Source of the DNA: Halobiforma nitratireducens JCM 10879
Lineage (GTDB): Archaea > Halobacteriota > Halobacteria > Halobacteriales > Natrialbaceae
Direction: 5' to 3'
Length of the DNA stretch: 38,841 nt
Assembly: GCF_000337895.1 (NCBI RefSeq)
Contig: NZ_AOMA01000146.1
Span: 1-38,841, forward strand
Shown piece after piece: positions 14,094 through 22,714 of the stretch (position 1 is its first letter; the number at the start of each line of letters is the position of its first letter). Below the pieces are notes generated by a model. That model saw only the letters and a list, made by a program, of their open reading frames with translations. It made no database searches and was not told where the DNA came from. Both the position numbers and the translations under genes were made by a program.

Positions 14094-15473
14094 ATGTCGA
14101 CGCGAGATCGTAGACGCCGTACGAGGAGGGGACCGACGGGCCGACGAGCGGTGGCGCTCGTACTCGCCGTGTTGTGTGTCCTGTTGCTGACCGTCGCCGC
14201 GACCGGCGGGAGCAGCCCTGGCGTGATAGAGGATCGTGACCGTGACCATGACCGTGACCGCGTCCTCGAGAACGTTACCATCGAGCCACACGACGGACCG
14301 AACGGGGCATACGCACACTTCGACGGGAACGACGAACTCGGAATCGATCTCACGGCCAGCAACGATGCCCTCGAGGGCGACGGCGTCCCGGCAGAGGCGA
14401 CCACCGGCATCGACGACGTGTTCCGGCTCGACTACACCGGCGACGAGCGTGCCCGTATCTGGCTCGAACACGACTCCGCTAGCGTCAGCTTCTACCGTTC
14501 TGACGGGAGCCGGACGGCGATCGACGAGAAACACGACGGCACGACGCTCGAGCCCGAGCGTTCGCTCGATGTCGGTTTCACCGTCGACACCCGCGATCGG
14601 GAGACGATAGACCCGTTGATCGAAGGGATAAAAATTCGTGTCGAACGTCCGGACGCTTCCGACGGGACGGACATCTCCGACGGTGAGATCGGCGCATCCG
14701 CCGTATCGCCCTGCCCGGTCGGTCCGAGCGTAGCGGTCGAGACCCCGAAAAAGACGACTCGAGTGGTCTCGGTCACGAACGCCGGAGGTTGTGGCCCGGA
14801 GACGATCGACCTGCCAGGGATGGCGCTGACCGACGGCATCACTCTCGAGCGCGTCGTGATCGGACCCGCAGGCGAGGAGGGATCGGTCACCATCGGGACG
14901 AATCGATGGCCGACCGGAGACGAGCGCATCGAACAGCTCCGAAGGGACGCCGACACCGACGACGATCCAGTCGGCACGATCACACTCGAGGGAGACTCCG
15001 TGGCGGCGTTCGAGACCGTCGAGTACCGGCTAGTCGTCGATCGTGACCTGCACGAAGAGCCGAAACCGATCCTCGGAGACGACGACGATACGGACCCGAT
15101 CGCCGTCTACCGCTACGACGAGAGTGGATGGACCGACGCTGCCCTCGAGCGCGTGAACGAAACGGAGCGGACACTCGAGTACGCGGTCCCCGTCGTCTCC
15201 GAGACCGACCACGTCGTGACCCTGGAGCGACGGGGAACTGTGAGCGCAAACGACGACACCGGTGACGCCGACTCGGACCCGGTCCGCGAGGGGGCCGGAA
15301 CCGGTGACCGAAACCCCGGAGACGGAACTGACGACTCGGCCGACGTGGACCGAAGCGGCTTCGGGTCTGGCCACGGGACGGTAGCCACAGCCGTTGCAAC
15401 GGTAAGCGGTGCTCTCACACTCGGAATCTTCGTCGGTCTGGCGGCCGTCCGTCTCGTGCGGACGTATCGCTGA
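14094..15473 (+). CDS. Exported TasA-like protein with C-terminal membrane anchor
   Basis: The 459-residue protein starts at ATG 14094 (MSTRDRRRRTRRGPTGRRAV) with a very basic N-terminus. A hydrophobic signal follows (VALVLAVLCVLLLTVAA, 20-36). The first domain (about 55-190) carries the DUF1102/TasA-type pattern GPNGAYAHFDGNDELGIDL then TGIDDVFRLDYTGDERARIWLE. A second region has a Cys pair (SPCPVGPS, GGCGPETI) and VSVTNAGG. The third (about 300-390) has YRYDESGWTDAALERVNETE, resembling PGF-type surface-protein modules. A low-complexity acidic linker leads to a C-terminal helix (about 430-452) and basic RLVRTYR. The likely role is a wall-facing anchor or minor subunit of the fibre made from the small proteins. 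An upstream ATG at 14046 is in frame but less likely. Confidence 0.75.
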   Translation: MSTRDRRRRTRRGPTGRRAVALVLAVLCVLLLTVAATGGSSPGVIEDRDRDHDRDRVLENVTIEPHDGPNGAYAHFDGNDELGIDLTASNDALEGDGVPAEATTGIDDVFRLDYTGDERARIWLEHDSASVSFYRSDGSRTAIDEKHDGTTLEPERSLDVGFTVDTRDRETIDPLIEGIKIRVERPDASDGTDISDGEIGASAVSPCPVGPSVAVETPKKTTRVVSVTNAGGCGPETIDLPGMALTDGITLERVVIGPAGEEGSVTIGTNRWPTGDERIEQLRRDADTDDDPVGTITLEGDSVAAFETVEYRLVVDRDLHEEPKPILGDDDDTDPIAVYRYDESGWTDAALERVNETERTLEYAVPVVSETDHVVTLERRGTVSANDDTGDADSDPVREGAGTGDRNPGDGTDDSADVDRSGFGSGHGTVATAVATVSGALTLGIFVGLAAVRLVRTYR

Positions 15474-15566
15474 GTCGTCCCTACGTTCGTAGAACAGTTC
15501 GAGCGTGCGCAAAATATTTCATGTCCCAAACCTTCAAATGATAGAACGTAATTGCCTCAACTGGGA

Positions 15567-16763
15567 ATGATCCGACGGGGGGTGAGCCGGGGGCTCCAGG
15601 GGGTGGCGATCGTCGTTCTCGTGGCGTTGCTCGCTGGACAGTTGCTGGGCCAGCCGATCCTGCTGGGGTTCGTCGAAACCGGGAGTATGGAACCAACGAT
15701 CGAGACCGGCGACGGGTTCGTCGCCGTCCCCAGCGAAGTCACCGACGACCCGGCGGTCGGCGATGTCGTCGTTTTCGACGCCCAGGAGATCGAAGGCGGG
15801 GGTCTGACGACCCACCGTGTCGTCGCCGAGACCGATCGGGGGTACGTCACCCAGGGAGACGCGAATCCCTTCACCGACCAGGACGGCGGTGAGCCCCCGG
15901 TTCAAGACGGCCAGATCGTCGCGGTCGCGCTCCAGGTAAACGACGACGTCGTCACGGTTCCGAACCTCGGAACCGCCGTCATGGCGATCGGCGAGGGACT
16001 CGAGTGGGGGCAACGATGGCTCGCGACGACGCTCGGTATTCGAGCGTTCCTCGATACGGCCGGAATCGCGTATCTCCTGTTGGGGCTGTCGCTGTTCCTG
16101 TACGCAGTCGAAACGCTCCGGGAGCGGCGTCGACCCACGGGACGGTCAGCACTCGCGTCCGAGCGGCCCGGACCGGCGGGAGACCGGGCGGAGTACGAGA
16201 CGCTGGACCCGCGGCTGCTCGCCGGTATCCTCGCCCTGCTGGTAGTCGTCGCCGCCAGTGCGGCGATGATCGCGCCGGCAGGAACCCACTCCTACGACGT
16301 CATCAGCGCGGAGTTCGAGTCCGAGCGACCGATGGTGATCGAACAGGGAACGACCGACGAAATCTCCTACGAAGTGGACAACGGCGGAATCGTCCCTGTC
16401 GTCGCGTACCTGGAATCGGGAAGCGAAGGGGTCGACGCCGAGTCGGGGCCGACCACCGTCGGTTCGCGGTCCTCAGAAGCGGTGCCGGTCTCGATTACAG
16501 CGCCGGCGGAGACCGGCCACTATCCGGTCTACGTTACCGAGCACCGATACCTGTACGTGCTGCCGGCCCCCGTCCTGGACGCGCTGTACGACCTCCACCC
16601 GTGGGTGCCGGCGCTGACCATCCTCGCCATCCTCGGCGGTGGATTCTACTGGCTCGGTCGTCGCCTGCTCGGGCCGGCCGAACCTCGAGCGCAGCGTCGA
16701 ACGGCCCGGCGGAGACGGACCGACCGACCGAACGGCGATCGACGGACGAGACGCTCGCGATAG
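15567..16763 (+). CDS. Type I signal peptidase with extra C-terminal extracellular domain
   Basis: The 398-residue protein begins with a membrane helix (13-34). The catalytic serine follows in VETGSMEPTIETGD (Ser40), then LTTHRVV with His83 and TQGDANPFTDQD with Asp98 and Asp104. A histidine in place of the bacterial lysine marks the archaeal/ER (SipW-like) type. The normal enzyme would end near residue 190. Here two further helices follow (about 162-178 and 212-232), then an extracellular beta-rich domain of about 110 residues (EFESERPMVIEQGTTDEISY onward), then a last helix (about 344-360) and a basic tail. The ATG at 15567 is preferred; a TTG at 15552 is in frame. It is 93 bases after the anchor gene and 20 bases before the DUF5305 gene. 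Confidence 0.9.
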   Translation: MIRRGVSRGLQGVAIVVLVALLAGQLLGQPILLGFVETGSMEPTIETGDGFVAVPSEVTDDPAVGDVVVFDAQEIEGGGLTTHRVVAETDRGYVTQGDANPFTDQDGGEPPVQDGQIVAVALQVNDDVVTVPNLGTAVMAIGEGLEWGQRWLATTLGIRAFLDTAGIAYLLLGLSLFLYAVETLRERRRPTGRSALASERPGPAGDRAEYETLDPRLLAGILALLVVVAASAAMIAPAGTHSYDVISAEFESERPMVIEQGTTDEISYEVDNGGIVPVVAYLESGSEGVDAESGPTTVGSRSSEAVPVSITAPAETGHYPVYVTEHRYLYVLPAPVLDALYDLHPWVPALTILAILGGGFYWLGRRLLGPAEPRAQRRTARRRRTDRPNGDRRTRRSR

Positions 16764-16783
16764 ATACGGAGTGAAACGCGACA

Positions 16784-18367
16784 ATGGCAACCAACGACAC
16801 CGACGACGCGAATGCGGAGCCGATCGGGACGGCCGAAACGGGATGGCTCGAGCTTCGCGCCCTGCTGGCGGAGTATCGGACGGCACTGGTGATCGCCTTC
16901 GTCGTCCTGCTCACGCTGGGGGCGTGGATGAGCTACGGTGCCTACGCCGAACCCGGCGTCGAGACCAACCAGCGGCTCGAGTCAGCCTGGACGGCGACGG
17001 GGGAACTCTCCCACCAGGCGACCGTCACCGAGTCGACCGAGGTGTTCCCGAACGGAACCGTCCTCGAGGATGAGCCACTCTACTACGCTGCGATCGCCCC
17101 CGAACTCGAGGGAGAGTTCGCCGCCGGCTACGAGGCCGATTCGGCACGGGACGTGGAGGTCACGGTGACGGTCGATCTCGTCTACAGCGCCGAGGACCCC
17201 GAAGCGGAGACCGTCTACTGGCACCAGGAAGAGCGGCTCGTGTCGGTAAACGAGTCGAGCGTCGAGCCGGGCGAGGCCGTCGACGCGGCGTTCGCCGTCG
17301 ACGTCACCGAGGTCGGGGCCGCCATCGACGAGATCGAAAACGAGTTGGGGGCCAGCCCCGGCCAGACCGACATCCGCCTCGAGATAGAGCGGGAGATCGA
17401 AGGCGAGATCGAGGGCGAATATCGCAGAGCGGTCGATCCGTACGCGGTGTCGCTCGAGTACGACGGGAACACCTACGAACTCGAGGGTGCGGACACGTAC
17501 GACGAAACCCACGACGAGGAGTACGAGACGGTGACGACGCCTGCGACCCCGGGTCCGCTCCGGTCGATCGGCGGCCCGGCGGTGCTGGGAGTCGGACTCG
17601 TCGGCCTGGTCGGAACGGCGGTCGCTTCTCGCCGACTGCCCGAGCCGACGCGGGCCGAACGCGAGTGGTTGGCCTACCGCGACCACCACGAGCAGTACGC
17701 AGGAGTGATTACCCGCGCCCGCCTGCCACCCTCGACGTGCGCCGACGAGTCTGAACGTCACGGCACCGTGACCGTCGAGAGCCTCGAGGAGCTGGCCGGG
17801 CTAGGGATCGACGTCGGAGCCGCGATCCTCTTCGATCGACGAACGGACCGGTACGTCGTCCGCCACGGCGGGACGACGTACGTCTACGATCCCCCGTCGC
17901 CGCCGACCGCCGTCACCGACGCCGGCGACCCCGTGGAGAGAGCGGGCGACACTGCAGACGAGGTGTCGGCGGGCCCGGCGTCCGCCCGAGGCCTCCTCTC
18001 GCGGATCAGTACTCGGCTCGGCTCCGTCCTCGGCGAGAGCGCGAGGGGGGACGAGGGCGAGGGCGAGGGCGAACGAGACGGTAGCGACAAAGCGGACGAA
18101 CACCACGGCAGTACCACCGTGTGGGAACCAGGGAGGAGCGATACCGACGGGGTGAGGATATCGAGCGCCGACGGTGGGGCTGACGGTGCCGGTGGCCGTG
18201 ACGGTGACGACCCGTGGCCCGGCGAAAACGAACCCACCCACACCGACGACTGGATGCTGGAGTTGGCAAACGACATCGGATCGGAAGAGGGGACGAACGA
18301 CGATCCGACCGTGGCGAACGAATCCGACGCTCGAGAACTCGAGTCCGGCGTCGGCAACCGAGGATAA
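16784..18367 (+). CDS. DUF5305 membrane protein
   Basis: The 527-residue protein has a first helix at 34-54 (TALVIAFVVLLTLGAWMSYG). An extracellular domain of about 200 residues follows, with WTATGELSHQATVTESTEVF and LYYAAIAPELEGEF, the start of the DUF5305 pattern, and a second helix sits at 262-282. The cytoplasmic part contains a small domain (WLAYRDHHEQYAGVITRARL, then VTVESLEELAGLGIDVGAAI) and ends in a long acidic low-complexity tail. DUF5305 genes are known to sit beside SipW-type signal peptidases in haloarchaea. The function is unknown; I infer a scaffold or assembly factor. It ends 3 bases from a decayed tnpB. Confidence 0.8.
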   Translation: MATNDTDDANAEPIGTAETGWLELRALLAEYRTALVIAFVVLLTLGAWMSYGAYAEPGVETNQRLESAWTATGELSHQATVTESTEVFPNGTVLEDEPLYYAAIAPELEGEFAAGYEADSARDVEVTVTVDLVYSAEDPEAETVYWHQEERLVSVNESSVEPGEAVDAAFAVDVTEVGAAIDEIENELGASPGQTDIRLEIEREIEGEIEGEYRRAVDPYAVSLEYDGNTYELEGADTYDETHDEEYETVTTPATPGPLRSIGGPAVLGVGLVGLVGTAVASRRLPEPTRAEREWLAYRDHHEQYAGVITRARLPPSTCADESERHGTVTVESLEELAGLGIDVGAAILFDRRTDRYVVRHGGTTYVYDPPSPPTAVTDAGDPVERAGDTADEVSAGPASARGLLSRISTRLGSVLGESARGDEGEGEGERDGSDKADEHHGSTTVWEPGRSDTDGVRISSADGGADGAGGRDGDDPWPGENEPTHTDDWMLELANDIGSEEGTNDDPTVANESDARELESGVGNRG

Positions 18368-18369
18368 CT

Positions 18370-18840
18370 TGTGGAGAAAGGCTCGGCGCTTCCGCTTCAG
18401 GTCGGCGTAGCGTTGGGCGACAGTCCTGCGCTGTTGTCCCCAATCGTTCGAGCCGTGTTTCTTCCGAGAGAGATCGCGTCGGACACGTTCCAACCGTTCG
18501 CGTTCGTCGGAGAGGTCTGGAAATCTGGCGACGTAACGGGGGTCCCGTCCGTATTATCTGCGTACTGCAGGATGCCAACGTGAATCCCGACGACTCGCTT
18601 TGGATTCTCCGGTTTCTCGGGTACGTCCTCGTCCGTGTCGATACCGAACGCGGCGAACCGCTCCCCGTGGGTTCTTACTCGACCGTGACCTGTTTGATTG
18701 TCGCGTTCTCGGGGATGGTTCGGTGGAGGTAAGTCGGACTCTCACCGGTTTTGCTCACCCACAACACGGGCCGACCACTCGTATTCTTGAGTTCGAAGCC
18801 GGACTGGTTGGAGGTGAGCGACCGCTACTCCTGAGGTGGG
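18370..18840 (-). pseudogene. tnpB: tnpB relic (IS200/IS605 family, IS1341-type)
   Basis: Minus-strand pieces in successive frames match the first half of haloarchaeal TnpB in the right order. They are SNQSGFELKNTSGRPVLWVS and TYLHRTIPENATIKQVTVE before an in-frame TAA, then RFAAFGIDTDEDVPEKPENP and RVVGIHVGILQYADNTDGTP. After a frameshift near 18500 come DLSDERERLERVRRDLSRKK, HGSNDWGQQRRTVAQRYADL and KRKRRAFLHKLSS. The rest (RuvC-II, zinc finger, RuvC-III) is missing where the DUF5305 gene begins. The RuvC-I aspartate of the VGIDxGI motif is His here. It is inactive. Confidence 0.85.
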
Positions 18841-18846
18841 TTCTAC

Positions 18847-19980
18847 TTAAAACCGGTCTAGCGAGAACATGTCCACGTCGTGGTCGGTCTCGCCCTCGAG
18901 GGCGAGATCGGCGAGAATCTCGCCGACGACGCTGGCGAACTTGAATCCATGTCCGGAGAAGCCAGCGCCGATCGCGACCTGCGGGTGGTCGGACAGGGTA
19001 TCGAGCACGAAGTGTTCGTCCGGCGTGTTCGTAAACAGGCAACTCTCCATGCGCATCGTCGGCCCCGCGCCGGCCGGGAAGTACGCCTCAGCGAACTCCC
19101 GGAGAAGCCGTTCGTCTGCCTGGGTCGGCTCCCGTTCGAAGGCGTCGGGATCGACGATTTCCTCGCGATGGTGATACCTGCCGAATTTGAACCCGGGGAG
19201 GTCGTGGACCGGGAACCCGTAGTATCGGCCGTCGGGCGTCTCGAGGTTCCAGACCGGGAACCGATCCGGCTGGAACCGCGCCGGCTCCTCGGGCTGGAGC
19301 CAGGTTACGACCTGTCGCTCCGGCTCGAGGACGCCCGCGAGTTCGTCGACGAAGCGGGCGGCCCACGCACCCGCGGTGACGACGAGGGCGTCGGCCTCGT
19401 AGGCGTCGTGATCGGTCTCGACGCGGACGCCGTCGTCGGTCCCGGTCGGCGTCCAGTCGACGACCCGTTCCCGGGCACGGATCGTCGCGCCCGCGCGGTG
19501 GGCTCGGTCGACGTGGGCGACGATACACTTCTCGGGAGCGAGAAAGCCGCCGTCGGGCTGGAAGACCGCCTCGTACTCGTCGGGAAGCTCGTAGCCGGGA
19601 TACCGTTCCGACAACTCCGCACTCGAGAGCCGTTCGTGCTCGAGGTCGTGTTCCTCGCAGGACCGGGCCGAGGTCGCGACGAAGTCGGAGTCGGCGGGCC
19701 CGGCGTCGATCGACCCGGTCCGGCACAGTAACTGCTCGTCGTGCTCGTCTTCTAACTCCATCCACAGCTCGTCGGCCCGCCGGAGCAGCGGAACGTACGC
19801 GGGGTCCTCGCCGTAGGCGAGCCGGAAGATACGGCTGCGGCCGTGCGAGGAGCCGTAGTCGTGGGGCACGTCGTACCGCTCGAGGCCGAGGACGTCGACG
19901 CCGCGGTCGGCGAGGTGGGCGACGGCGGCGCTTCCCATGCCGCCGACCCCGAGGACGATGGCGTCGTACCGTTCGGTCAT
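18847..19980 (-). CDS. Sarcosine oxidase / N-methyltryptophan oxidase-like FAD enzyme
   Basis: This 377-residue member of the monomeric sarcosine oxidase family oxidises N-methyl amino acids to the free amine, formaldehyde and H2O2. It shows the FAD Rossmann motif GVGGMGSAAVAHLADRG (11-27), YGSSHGRSRIFRLAYGED (42-59), and the covalent-flavin region RMESCLFTNTPDEHFVLD (310-327). Cys314 aligns with the FAD-linked Cys315 of bacterial MSOX. The C-terminal signature is GAGFSGHGFKFASVVGE (338-354). ATG 19980 (MTERYDAIVLG) is supported by a TATA box about 28 bases upstream. An in-frame ATG at 20019 would precede that TATA box. The true substrate is unknown. Confidence 0.9.
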   Translation of the reverse strand: MTERYDAIVLGVGGMGSAAVAHLADRGVDVLGLERYDVPHDYGSSHGRSRIFRLAYGEDPAYVPLLRRADELWMELEDEHDEQLLCRTGSIDAGPADSDFVATSARSCEEHDLEHERLSSAELSERYPGYELPDEYEAVFQPDGGFLAPEKCIVAHVDRAHRAGATIRARERVVDWTPTGTDDGVRVETDHDAYEADALVVTAGAWAARFVDELAGVLEPERQVVTWLQPEEPARFQPDRFPVWNLETPDGRYYGFPVHDLPGFKFGRYHHREEIVDPDAFEREPTQADERLLREFAEAYFPAGAGPTMRMESCLFTNTPDEHFVLDTLSDHPQVAIGAGFSGHGFKFASVVGEILADLALEGETDHDVDMFSLDRF

Positions 19981-20003
19981 AGACGGCGATACGGGAAGCG
20001 GTG

Positions 20004-20014
20004 CGAAAATACTT
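20004..20014 (-). promoter_or_regulatory. TATA box of the sarcosine oxidase-like gene
   Basis: AAGTATTTTCG on the minus strand is centred about 29 bases before ATG 19980. It indicates a leaderless start and argues against the longer ORF. Confidence 0.55.
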
Positions 20015-20067
20015 CTCACTCTCAGTCCCGCTTTCTCCCTCGCATCGCCCGAGGACTCCCGTCCCGA

Positions 20068-20604
20068 CTACTCGGGTCCGTCGTCGGCTTCGTCTTCCCG
20101 GTCGGTCGCCGTACCGTCGGTCTCGACCTCGTGATCGGTAGCCGTATCGTCGGCTCCGCGTTCGCCCGCACGACCCCAGTCCGCACGTTCCCTGAGCTGG
20201 CGCTTGTGGCGGCGCTCGGTCACGTGGGGAACCCCGTCGGCCAGATCGTCCCTGATCGAACCCTCGAGGTCGTCGATCTCGTCGAGAAACTCGGCGGCGA
20301 ACTCGTCGACGAGTTCGAACGTCCACCGATCGCCGATCGCGCCTGCCGGCAGGTGGTCGTCGTGTAACCGGTCGGCCCACTCCTCGTGGCCGGCCTCCCT
20401 GAGTTTCGCTTCCGCGTCGCTCATCCGATTCATCCCGCGACCGACGTGGTGGTGGAACTCGAGCAGGCAGCCGTACGCACGATAAATGTACTCGATTCCG
20501 AGTTGCATCTCGTGGAGAGCCTGCTCCTCGGCGTCCTCGAGTTCGACGTCGTCGTCCGGGGCAGGTTCGGCGTCGAACGGCCGACCGCGGTCGGAATCGG
20601 TCAT
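20068..20604 (-). CDS. Conserved helical haloarchaeal protein
   Basis: This 178-residue soluble, acidic protein has no named family that I recognise. The core (about 20-140) is predicted all-helical: DAEEQALHEMQLGIEYIYRA, then YGCLLEFHHHVGRGMNRMSD with three consecutive histidines that could bind metal, then HEEWADRLHDDHLPAGAIGD and FELVDEFAAEFLDEIDDLEG. The C-terminal 40 residues are disordered. ATG 20604 (MTDSDRGRPF) is chosen because a T-rich TATA-like element (CTTTTTGA) lies about 28 bases upstream; ATG 20628 is in frame but would fall within that element. It is divergent from the Mrr-type nuclease gene, with 123 bases between. Confidence 0.7.
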   Translation of the reverse strand: MTDSDRGRPFDAEPAPDDDVELEDAEEQALHEMQLGIEYIYRAYGCLLEFHHHVGRGMNRMSDAEAKLREAGHEEWADRLHDDHLPAGAIGDRWTFELVDEFAAEFLDEIDDLEGSIRDDLADGVPHVTERRHKRQLRERADWGRAGERGADDTATDHEVETDGTATDREDEADDGPE

Positions 20605-20727
20605 ACCGGCCGGACCACGAACCATCAAAAAGGCGTTGGCGGGGCGGCAACGGCTGCCGCTTTCGGGGGTGTGGTGGTCGGCAACTCGAGGACGGAAAGG
20701 CTAACCTCCGTCGACCTCTAGAAAACC

Positions 20728-22119
20728 GTGAACGAAATGGCCGTACTCGACGCGCTCTCGGGGTACGAGTTCGAGGACCTGATGGAGGACGTCTTCCGCC
20801 ACCTCGGCTACGAGAACATCCGCCAGTCGGCACGGACGGCAGACGAGGGACGGGACATCCTGATGGAGGAGGTCGTCGACGGACGGCGTCGCGCCGTCGT
20901 CGTCGAGTGCAAACATACGGACACCGTGAGCCGGCCGGTCGTCCAGAAACTCCACTCGGCGGTCGCGACCTACGACTACGACGGTCCCGTTCGGGGGATG
21001 GTCGTCACCACAGGTCGGTTCACCGGACCTGCAGAAGAGTACGCTGCCGCGCTCGGGACCCGGACCCAGGGTGGCGTCGAGTTGCTCGACGGCAGGGACC
21101 TCCGGAAGATCGGCGAAGAGATCGGGATGGACCTCTACAACGGCCGAATCGAGATTCTCTGTGACGAGGCGCTTCGACCTACCCACCCCACTGCGGACAG
21201 GGACGCCCCAGTCTTCGACGCCGTCGCGGAAATCGAGGGGCTCGACCCTGCCACTCTGCCGACACCCGAAACACGACTCGTCCTCGAGCCGACCGTGACG
21301 GTCACTGCTCGAACGAGTGCGACCTTCGAGACCTCCGTCGGCGTCGTTCACAGCCTGGACGAGACGACCAACCTGGTGTTGCGTGCGGACCGGGAGTCTC
21401 CCCTGGTCCCGGGAACCGACGTCCAGTCGCTCGTGACAGACGCGGACGCAAGCGGGGCCAGGATCGACCTCGAGGAGCGATCTGACGACCTCGAGCGGAC
21501 GTTCGACGACTTCGAGCACGAGCGATTCCGACAGACCGAGACCGAGTACAAGGAGTGGGCGATCGACCGACTGCGACAGGCACACACGACGACGGTCCAC
21601 TACACCGGCGACAACAACGTCGACTACGAGAAGACCTGTACTCCCAACCGCTCGGACATCACCGTCCACGAGATCGATCCGGTCTACCTTCCCCACGTGC
21701 GCTCGCTGCTCTCGCTTGGCGAGTACGACTACCGCTTCGCGTACTACGCCGCTGGCCCCTCCCGAACGACGACGCGAAACGACCTGGGTGAGTGCGTCCA
21801 CTGCGGAACCGCGGCCGACGACGAGCACGGCGAGGGACTGACCTACTGTCCGAACTGTGGGAGCATCAACTGCGACGAGCACGTTCGAACGGAACGGCTC
21901 GAGGACGACCCCGTCTGTACGGGCTGTGCGGTCACCGAGCGGTTCGCGCTGGAGACGAAGTACTTCTACGACGAGGAGAACCGCGAGGCGTTCCGTCGGG
22001 AGTACGAGGAGATGGCGCTGTACGAGAAGGCGATGGAGAACGTGCCACTCGCCGTCGGTGCCGTCCTCGCTGCAATACTCGCGGCAGCGTTCGTGGTGAG
22101 TGCAATCGGGTTCGTCTGA
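20728..22119 (+). CDS. Mrr-type restriction endonuclease-like protein, zinc ribbon and C-terminal membrane helix
   Basis: The 463-residue protein starts with a Mrr_cat domain: helix YEFEDLMEDVFRHLGYENI, TADEGRDILM with Asp43, the strand RRAVVVECKHT with Glu60 and Lys62, and a Gln73 in RPVVQKLHSAVA. VRGMVVTTGRFTGPAEEYA completes the fold. The middle (about 150-345) is a beta-rich region of unknown function. Next are Cys-rich zinc-binding motifs (ECVHCG, TYCPNCGSINCDEH, PVCTGC at about 355-400). The C-terminus is one hydrophobic helix (about 441-461). Mrr domains cut modified DNA. A membrane anchor suggests action on incoming DNA or a non-restriction role. The start is GTG 20728, with ATG 20737 as alternative. 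No methylase gene is next to it. Confidence 0.85.
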   Translation: MNEMAVLDALSGYEFEDLMEDVFRHLGYENIRQSARTADEGRDILMEEVVDGRRRAVVVECKHTDTVSRPVVQKLHSAVATYDYDGPVRGMVVTTGRFTGPAEEYAAALGTRTQGGVELLDGRDLRKIGEEIGMDLYNGRIEILCDEALRPTHPTADRDAPVFDAVAEIEGLDPATLPTPETRLVLEPTVTVTARTSATFETSVGVVHSLDETTNLVLRADRESPLVPGTDVQSLVTDADASGARIDLEERSDDLERTFDDFEHERFRQTETEYKEWAIDRLRQAHTTTVHYTGDNNVDYEKTCTPNRSDITVHEIDPVYLPHVRSLLSLGEYDYRFAYYAAGPSRTTTRNDLGECVHCGTAADDEHGEGLTYCPNCGSINCDEHVRTERLEDDPVCTGCAVTERFALETKYFYDEENREAFRREYEEMALYEKAMENVPLAVGAVLAAILAAAFVVSAIGFV

Positions 22120-22162
22120 CTCGAACACGCTCTCGGCGCGACCGTCCGGGCACTGCCGGGTA

Positions 22163-22714
22163 TCAGTCCCCGTCGACCAGCGTCGCGAACTCCCGCGTGA
22201 ACGATTCGACCGCCTCCCAGTCGGTGTACTCGTAGTCCCGAGAAGTGTCCGTATCCCCGCGTTCTTTGCCACCCAGTCGGCGCATCAGGAGCCGGGTGAA
22301 CAGCCCGTACTCGCTGTACTTCAGCGCGCCCGCAACCGACAGCGTTCCGTCCGGGTCCCAGTCCGTTTTCTCGAGGAACCCATCGAGCAACTCGTCGGCC
22401 GTCCCCCGACGCTCGGCGTCGTCGGATGCGGCCGAGAGGCTGACCGAGACAAACGCAGTGGGCCGTCGGTTCAGCGTCTCCCGGTGGCTCCGGACGAACG
22501 ACTCGACGTAGCGCTGGTGGGACCCCGCGTGGACCGAAGCACCGACAACGACGCCGTCGTAGACCGCCGGTTCGAGGGGCGACGGCGGGTGTTGCAGGTG
22601 GACCAGCGTCGCGTCACAGCCCTCCGTCTCGAGTATCTCGCCGATCCGCTCGGCGACCGCGGCGGTCTGTCCCTCGCTCGAGCCGTAGGCGACGAGGACA
22701 CGGGTCATCGGCAT
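22163..22714 (-). CDS. HemG-like flavodoxin-domain protein
   Basis: The 183-residue protein has a flavodoxin fold: phosphate-binding loop VAYGSSEGQTAAVAERI (7-23), strand DGVVVGASVHAGSHQRYVES, and the C-terminal part GALKYSEYGLFTRLLMRRLG. This arrangement matches menaquinone-dependent protoporphyrinogen oxidase HemG and related flavodoxin-domain proteins. Many haloarchaeal copies are annotated so, but the haem role here is unproven. The start is ATG 22714 (MPMTRVLV) or ATG 22708. It is convergent with the nuclease gene. Confidence 0.82.
   Translation of the reverse strand: MPMTRVLVAYGSSEGQTAAVAERIGEILETEGCDATLVHLQHPPSPLEPAVYDGVVVGASVHAGSHQRYVESFVRSHRETLNRRPTAFVSVSLSAASDDAERRGTADELLDGFLEKTDWDPDGTLSVAGALKYSEYGLFTRLLMRRLGGKERGDTDTSRDYEYTDWEAVESFTREFATLVDGD

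Noticed and set aside
20701-22272. Minus-strand open frame of 523 codons opposite the Mrr-type gene
   Set aside because: Val/Asp/Arg-rich mirror of the plus-strand gene, which has a complete nuclease motif set.
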